In this document: positions 59,511 to 64,000 of the stretch, piece by piece
Position numbering within the stretch: position 1 is the stretch's first letter
Layout of the letters: each line of letters opens with the position of its first letter
NCBI GenBank assembly: GCA_045645205.1
Contig: JAZRIJ010000078.1
Location: 1 to 64,000, forward strand
Length of the DNA stretch: 64,000 nt
Reading direction: 5' to 3'
From: RGIG1995 sp045645205
GTDB lineage: Bacteria > Bacillota > Clostridia > Oscillospirales > CAG-272
Position numbers and translations under genes: made by a program
The notes under the pieces: model-generated
What the model saw: the letters and a program-made list of their open reading frames with translations, nothing else
The model's database searches: none
Told to the model about the DNA's origin: nothing

Positions 59511-60938
59511 TCAATAACGTTTAAGTCCAAGTATAATCGCAACTACCGTTAAAGCAACTATCAAAACGGCAATTCCGACAAATATCCACTTGAATGTTTG
59601 GTTTGAAAACAGTCCGTTATTTTGTTTATTGTTTTCATTTTTATTCTCATTCTGCTTTGAGGTTTCGGGAGTTGTTTCAACGCCCGTTGATTCATCGGGA
59701 ACAGTGGTTTCCGGCTCGCCCATTTCCGCAAAACTGTATCTCTGGAAAGTATTTTCTACGGGGTCATACATATAGAGCGTCTTTTCACCCATAGCGCCGA
59801 CCGCATATACAAGACAGTGGTTTGGCGTCTCATCTCTCATTGGAATAAGAGCATCTCTCTCGACTCCGCTGACGGTAAATTTGCCTATCTCATAATCCAT
59901 AGGCGGAATTGCCATATTAATATCAAGCAAAAGCAAAGAGCTTGTCGGCTGTCCAAGATACTCAAAAGGCTTTGCCGTCATATTTTCAACATCAACATAG
60001 TACAACCCCTCGGCAACTGAATCGTTACCAAGCAGATATACCGCCGGCAATGCTCTTTCATCATAAATAATAGCATTTACCGTAATATTATTTATAACTA
60101 TTTGAGTCAGCTCAAATCCCTTAGGAATGCTTTCGGTGCTTATAGTCATCGAGATTTCGGCAGTAATTCCCTCTCCGACTTTTAGAAATATATCAGAGGA
60201 GAGAGGATTTTTCCCTCTTGTTACTTTTATTGTATACGTCTGCTTCGCGCCGTTCTCGGCTGTTACGGTAACCGAGACCGTGTTTTCGCCCACAGCCAAC
60301 GACTCGTTTCCTCCAACATAAACCGAAGCTCCGTTATGATTCTTCAATGCCGTAACAGCAAGGGAGGTAACCGAAAAATCAACTTCTGCGATATACTGAG
60401 TAACAGACGGCGAAAATGCGGGGTTAAGCGTTCCGTTGCTTATTGCAAGGCTTTTTAGGGTTGCATCTGATGACGCTTGGGGAACAGGTATAATATTAAT
60501 TGTCGAATCTCCTATTGCATAGGGAGCAATATCATCCGCTCCCCCGCTTGTAAAGTTATAGCCTGACGGAATAAGCTTTGTCGTTCCTGTCTTTTTGGTT
60601 TTAAATGTAAGAGTACAGCTCATTTTTGATGCTGAACCACTGCTCATATAGTCAACAATTCGTATAACCCCCGTGTTGTGCACGTGGCTGAAGTTGCCCG
60701 AAGAACTTGAAGCCGATACAAACTGCAGGTATGTCGTATCATACGATACATTCATTTCATATCCACCGATGTCATCACCTTTGACATCAACCACCACGCT
60801 CACGTTACTTCCTACCGTAACCGTCGGGTCTGTAAACCAAAGGGAAGCCGATGCCGCATTTGCATTTACCAAAAAGCACATAGCTGTCAGACACATTACA
60901 AAAGACAGTATAAATATATTAAGTAATCTTTTCTTCAT
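59511..60938 (-). CDS. Membrane-anchored cohesin-domain surface protein
   Basis: This 475-residue protein has a signal peptide (1-29), a cohesin-like domain (about 33-150: LWFTDPTVTVGSNVSVVVDV, GGYEMNVSYDTTYLQFVSAS, MSCTLTFKTKKTGTTKLIPS), a cadherin-like beta-sandwich (about 155-245: LKSLAISNGTLNPAFSPSVT), a further domain, a Thr/Asn linker and one membrane helix (FKWIFVGIAVLIVALTVVAI) ending basic. Cohesins bind dockerins. The gene 20 bases upstream encodes a dockerin-bearing hydrolase, so this protein likely tethers that enzyme to the cell surface. Confidence 0.8.
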   Translation of the reverse strand: MKKRLLNIFILSFVMCLTAMCFLVNANAASASLWFTDPTVTVGSNVSVVVDVKGDDIGGYEMNVSYDTTYLQFVSASSSSGNFSHVHNTGVIRIVDYMSSGSASKMSCTLTFKTKKTGTTKLIPSGYNFTSGGADDIAPYAIGDSTINIIPVPQASSDATLKSLAISNGTLNPAFSPSVTQYIAEVDFSVTSLAVTALKNHNGASVYVGGNESLAVGENTVSVTVTAENGAKQTYTIKVTRGKNPLSSDIFLKVGEGITAEISMTISTESIPKGFELTQIVINNITVNAIIYDERALPAVYLLGNDSVAEGLYYVDVENMTAKPFEYLGQPTSSLLLLDINMAIPPMDYEIGKFTVSGVERDALIPMRDETPNHCLVYAVGAMGEKTLYMYDPVENTFQRYSFAEMGEPETTVPDESTGVETTPETSKQNENKNENNKQNNGLFSNQTFKWIFVGIAVLIVALTVVAIILGLKRY

Positions 60939-60958
60939 ATATCATTCTCCTTTTTTAA

Positions 60959-63202
60959 TCACGATATCAAAGCCGTTCCGAGTATATGGTTTCTGACCTT
61001 CAAAAGATCGCTTATATTTACAGCACCTCCGGCATCAATATCACCGCTGTATGTCTGCGGTTGGGACAAAGTATCTGAGCCTAATATCTTGTTTCTCAGC
61101 TTCAAAAGATCGCTTATGGTTATTCTTCCGTCGCAGTTGACATCTCCCTTGACAGAAGCCTTATATTCTCCGTATTTCACACCCAATGTACTGTTTACAA
61201 TTATCGTATCCTCGGTCGCCATAACATCTTCGTCGCCTTTTTCAGCGCCTGCAGAATTCAAAACAATAACATTACCTGCCGAAACAAATGATGTTTTGAA
61301 GCTTCCAACGGTAGTACCGGGCGCAATTCCGTAAATAATATAATTATTTGGCATATATTTGTCTGTAAAAGTAAGCTCTCCGAAATTTTCAGAGCCTTCT
61401 TTTGCTACCGTAAGCTTGTAAACTCTGACCGTTCCGTTACCTGCCGTAACCTTTATTTCATACACATTAGTACCCGAATTTACTGTCAATTCGCCCGCAC
61501 CTGCTATAACAGCCGTTGAATCCATCGGTACAGCCTCAACCGCAATCGAATTGACCGTTGGCGGAACAACAAGCATATATTCAAGTGTTTCTGTATCAAA
61601 ATCGGGAGTCAGCTCATATCCCTTTACAGAAAGTGACGCCAGCTTCATATTGGGTGAACCGTCAAGTGTAGGTTTGGCGCATGACTGCTCGGGCATATTG
61701 TCAAATATCGGTATATAAAATGATAACGGAGTTTCGCGAAGCTCTTGGGTATATCCCTTTGCAAGCTTTGCCGCCTCAGTCGAAGAACCGTATACCGACG
61801 TCATATACTGGTGTGTAAACGGGTTATTGCCCTGAACGTTAAAACGCTTTAAATAAAGTGTATTTTGACCTGCACTTACATATCCGTAAGAATAGAAATA
61901 TGCGCCGCCCTCAATTGCCTTGAGTCTTGTATTCCAAGGTCTGAGATATGTTGTACTTCCGTTGTTACCTCCCTTGGCATACCAAAGTCCTCTTTGAACA
62001 GGAGTCATACCATTCGCTGAATAAGCGCCTATATTAAAATAGTTAAAATATCCGGTATAACCCGAAACATTTCCCGAAATAATACTCGAACCCTGACTGC
62101 CCACTTCAATTATTATCATTGATGATAAAACATAGGGGTTTACACTGTATTTTTTACCCGCTTCAAAAATCGCGTTTGCGTAATTCAAATTTTTTCCGTC
62201 AGTATCTATAACATCATTTTCCATAAAAGTTCCGGCAATTATCCTCTTTACGCCGTCAATGTTCTGTACATTGGGGTCATAACTTTGGTCAAGGAACTGA
62301 AAAACGGTATTTTCACCGAGGAAGTTTCTGGGATCCATATAATATCTTATTATTTCACGTGAAGCTCTTACCCATCTATCTCCGTCAAAAACCTTCCATT
62401 GATTTAATTCCCATATGTATGCATCGCCCTCTACAGATTTCCATGAGGACGGAAAGGTATTTTCAACCAGACTCTTGTTAAGCTGCTGTGATACAGCATA
62501 TTCAAAATCATATCCTGTATGATGAGCCTTAAACACCCAATTCGGATATAACTCGTGAAGCTCACGGAGATATGATTTATATGATTCGGGAAACTTCTGC
62601 TCATCTAAATATTCTTCAAAATTAATTTCAGGAGGCTTTTCAGGTTTATCGTCCGGAGCGGTCGTCTCACCGGGAATACTTGTCTCGCCTGCGGTTGTTT
62701 CCTCGGGAATACCGGTTTGGTCACCTGTTGCTCCGTCTCCCGTAGTCTCATCCGGAGTTTCCGAATCTTGTCCGGTAGTTTCTTCGGGAGATGTTGTCTC
62801 CTGTCCGTTGGTTTCTTCAGGACCTGTAGTTAAATCCCCTACCGGCTCATTTGTTGTTGTATCTTCGGGAATAATTTCTATAAATTGTGAATATGCGTAC
62901 CCTGTAATGCTTCCGAATTTTATTTTATACCACAGCGTGTTTCCCGACTGTACCTCTTGCCCATTTTTCTCTCCAAGAACGATAACCTCATCACCGCCCG
63001 AAAGATACCCAACTATACCGCTTGATATAGTCGCATCTTCTCTGACACGCAAATTATTCGGGTCAACATCAGGAGTAACTCTACCATTTCTTGTAATTTC
63101 AGCGCCAAAAATGGTCAAACATATTGCAACAAGAATTACTGCAACAAGAAAGAACGTAAAAAACGTCTTTTTTATTTCCTTTCCTCTATATTCCAATATC
63201 AT
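60959..63202 (-). CDS. Secreted glucosaminidase (peptidoglycan hydrolase) with SH3 and dockerin domains
   Basis: This 747-residue protein starts after TAGGAGTTACAT. It has a membrane or signal segment (about 14-33), a bacterial SH3 domain (about 45-110), a Thr/Glu/Pro linker (about 112-190), a glucosaminidase domain (about 260-490, with YANAIFEAGKKYSVNPYVLS and IIEVGSQGS), a cadherin-like sandwich (about 525-600) and a C-terminal type I dockerin (686-747) with two calcium-loop repeats, GDVNCDGRITISDLLKLRNK and GDIDAGGAVNISDLLKVRNH. It would cut glycan strands at the cell wall. The adjacent cohesin protein is the expected anchor. Confidence 0.85.
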   Translation of the reverse strand: MILEYRGKEIKKTFFTFFLVAVILVAICLTIFGAEITRNGRVTPDVDPNNLRVREDATISSGIVGYLSGGDEVIVLGEKNGQEVQSGNTLWYKIKFGSITGYAYSQFIEIIPEDTTTNEPVGDLTTGPEETNGQETTSPEETTGQDSETPDETTGDGATGDQTGIPEETTAGETSIPGETTAPDDKPEKPPEINFEEYLDEQKFPESYKSYLRELHELYPNWVFKAHHTGYDFEYAVSQQLNKSLVENTFPSSWKSVEGDAYIWELNQWKVFDGDRWVRASREIIRYYMDPRNFLGENTVFQFLDQSYDPNVQNIDGVKRIIAGTFMENDVIDTDGKNLNYANAIFEAGKKYSVNPYVLSSMIIIEVGSQGSSIISGNVSGYTGYFNYFNIGAYSANGMTPVQRGLWYAKGGNNGSTTYLRPWNTRLKAIEGGAYFYSYGYVSAGQNTLYLKRFNVQGNNPFTHQYMTSVYGSSTEAAKLAKGYTQELRETPLSFYIPIFDNMPEQSCAKPTLDGSPNMKLASLSVKGYELTPDFDTETLEYMLVVPPTVNSIAVEAVPMDSTAVIAGAGELTVNSGTNVYEIKVTAGNGTVRVYKLTVAKEGSENFGELTFTDKYMPNNYIIYGIAPGTTVGSFKTSFVSAGNVIVLNSAGAEKGDEDVMATEDTIIVNSTLGVKYGEYKASVKGDVNCDGRITISDLLKLRNKILGSDTLSQPQTYSGDIDAGGAVNISDLLKVRNHILGTALIS

Positions 63203-63257
63203 ATGTAACTCCTAGCAAATGTTCAATTCAGTGCCAAATCTGTTGACACATATAAAT

Positions 63258-63286
63258 ATTATACAAAAAAACTCGATATTTGTCAA
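63258..63286 (-). promoter_or_regulatory. Promoter of the glucosaminidase/cohesin operon
   Basis: TTGACA, 17 bases, TATAAT on the minus strand. Confidence 0.85.
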
Positions 63287-63416
63287 CAAAATTAAAACAA
63301 TATACATAACCAAATATTTCCTATAATAATTAATCGAATTAATGTTAATACTCTTAACGTAAAACAAAAGCCGAAACAAAAAAATTAATTCGGTCTATTT
63401 ACAAGGAGATAATACA

Positions 63417-63539
63417 ATGGATAACAGAAACCAGAATCAGAACCAGAATCAGTCTAACAAGACAAACAAGACAAACAAGTCTGAAAGCTCTAACAACAAT
63501 AACAACGAAAGTCAGTCCTCCAACAATCAGAATCGCTAA
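63417..63539 (+). CDS. Asn/Gln/Ser-rich micro-protein, 40 residues
   Basis: ATG follows ACAAGGAGATAATACA, a strong ribosome-binding site, and a strong terminator follows the stop. The product is almost only Asn, Gln, Ser, Lys and Thr (MDNRNQNQNQNQSNKTNKTN at the start). Composition recalls gamma-type small acid-soluble spore proteins (SspE), but the sequence has no diagnostic motif, so a spore role is a guess. It is divergent from the glucosaminidase operon. Confidence 0.65.
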   Translation: MDNRNQNQNQNQSNKTNKTNKSESSNNNNNESQSSNNQNR

Positions 63540-63550
63540 AGCTTTTAAAC

Positions 63551-63591
63551 AAAAAATACATCCCCCGTTTTTTTCGGGGGATGTATTTTTT
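63551..63591 (+). terminator. Terminator of the Asn/Gln-rich micro-protein gene
   Basis: AAAAATACATCCCCCG pairs with CGGGGGATGTATTTTT. Confidence 0.92.
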
Positions 63592-63592
63592 G

Positions 63593-63840
63593 TAAAACGA
63601 AAAGCAATCCCGCCGCAGCGAAGCCTTCTCCTGCGGGAGAAGGGGGACCGCTTGCGGTGGATGAGGAGTCAAATAAATAATTAGATTAGTCTTTAGAACA
63701 CCTCATCCGTCTCGGCGACAAAGTATGAGATGAGTGATAAATAGCACCTCGCCTCGACACCTTCTCCCACTGGAGAAGGCTTAAGATAAGCATTTGCCAC
63801 ATGTGTGGCGGTGGGGCGAGATTGCAAGTGTCAAATGTTT
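63593..63840 (-). repeat. Dispersed repeat family B, copy 3
   Basis: It contains AAGCCTTCTCCTGCGGGAGA at 63620 and, inverted, CCTCGCCTCGACACCTTCTC followed by CCACTGGAGAAGGCTT, which is the exact complement over 36 bases of a module at 26977-27012. No gene is visible from here to the window end; 63841-64000 contains only short imperfect palindromes (for example ATGGCGTTATACGCC). Confidence 0.75.
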
Positions 63841-64000
63841 CAGTGGGCTTTCAGCCCTGCCAGTAATATGGCGTTATACGCCTGTGCAAACCATCGGCTT
63901 ACCGGTGGTTATGATTGTCATACAAAATCTATTTAATAAATAGCAATCAGCTATTGCAAACATTATTTATTTCTGATAAAATACATAAATAAGAATATCC

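Overview
The window looks like a chromosome segment of a low-to-mid GC, spore-forming Clostridia (Oscillospirales/Ruminococcaceae type). The signs are an IspH-S1 fusion protein in a purD/cmk/plsC operon, a MecA-like adaptor, a SpoIVFB-like protease, DUF1538 next to a PII-like protein, a cohesin/dockerin pair, clean TTGACA-17-TATAAT promoters and strong hairpin terminators. Taxonomy is inferred from gene content only.

Layout. 0-11 kb is minus-strand housekeeping: PII-like/DUF1538, the purD-FAD oxidoreductase-cmk-plsC-ispH/S1 operon, and a pepT-HAD phosphatase-mntP operon. 11-20 kb has an Ldh-type dehydrogenase with a stray second copy of its 3' end, a small membrane protein, a 1055-residue secreted protein, an AEC permease, a family 4 uracil-DNA glycosylase, a MecA-like protein and gpsA. 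20.2-36.1 kb is a prophage remnant of podovirus (P22/N4-like) type: portal, a truncated replisome organizer, scaffold, N4-gp56 capsid, tail genes, XhlA-like protein, holin and GH25 lysin. No terminase, integrase, repressor or capsid protease is visible. It is split between portal and scaffold by an ABC transporter/DUF1854 pair and an orphan gene, each behind a leader with an intrinsic terminator. 36-41.5 kb has a CapD/PglF-type dehydratase, aspartate kinase, a SpoIVFB-like protease and a Cys/Gly-rich micro-protein.

41.5-52.9 kb is a mobile island beside tRNA-Pro(CGG). It carries a palindrome array at the left, a TnpV pseudogene, an HTH-Dam methylase, an unknown protein, a DpnII-type endonuclease, a second DNA methylase, a ParB-fold protein, a radical SAM enzyme, a promoter-driven structured RNA, a frameshifted ParB gene and a large serine recombinase. 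The methylase-ParB-radical SAM run is the best candidate in the window for an undescribed defence or DNA-modification system.

52.9-64 kb has noncoding transcription units (a possible ~460-nt purine-rich RNA and two homologous ~115-nt RNAs on either side of a Gfo/Idh dehydrogenase pair), panT-like/coaX for pantothenate, an AlbA_2/Schlafen-type regulator, and a secreted dockerin-bearing glucosaminidase in an operon with a membrane-anchored cohesin protein. Two dispersed intergenic repeat families (A and B) recur in the host parts but are absent from the island and from the phage structural genes.
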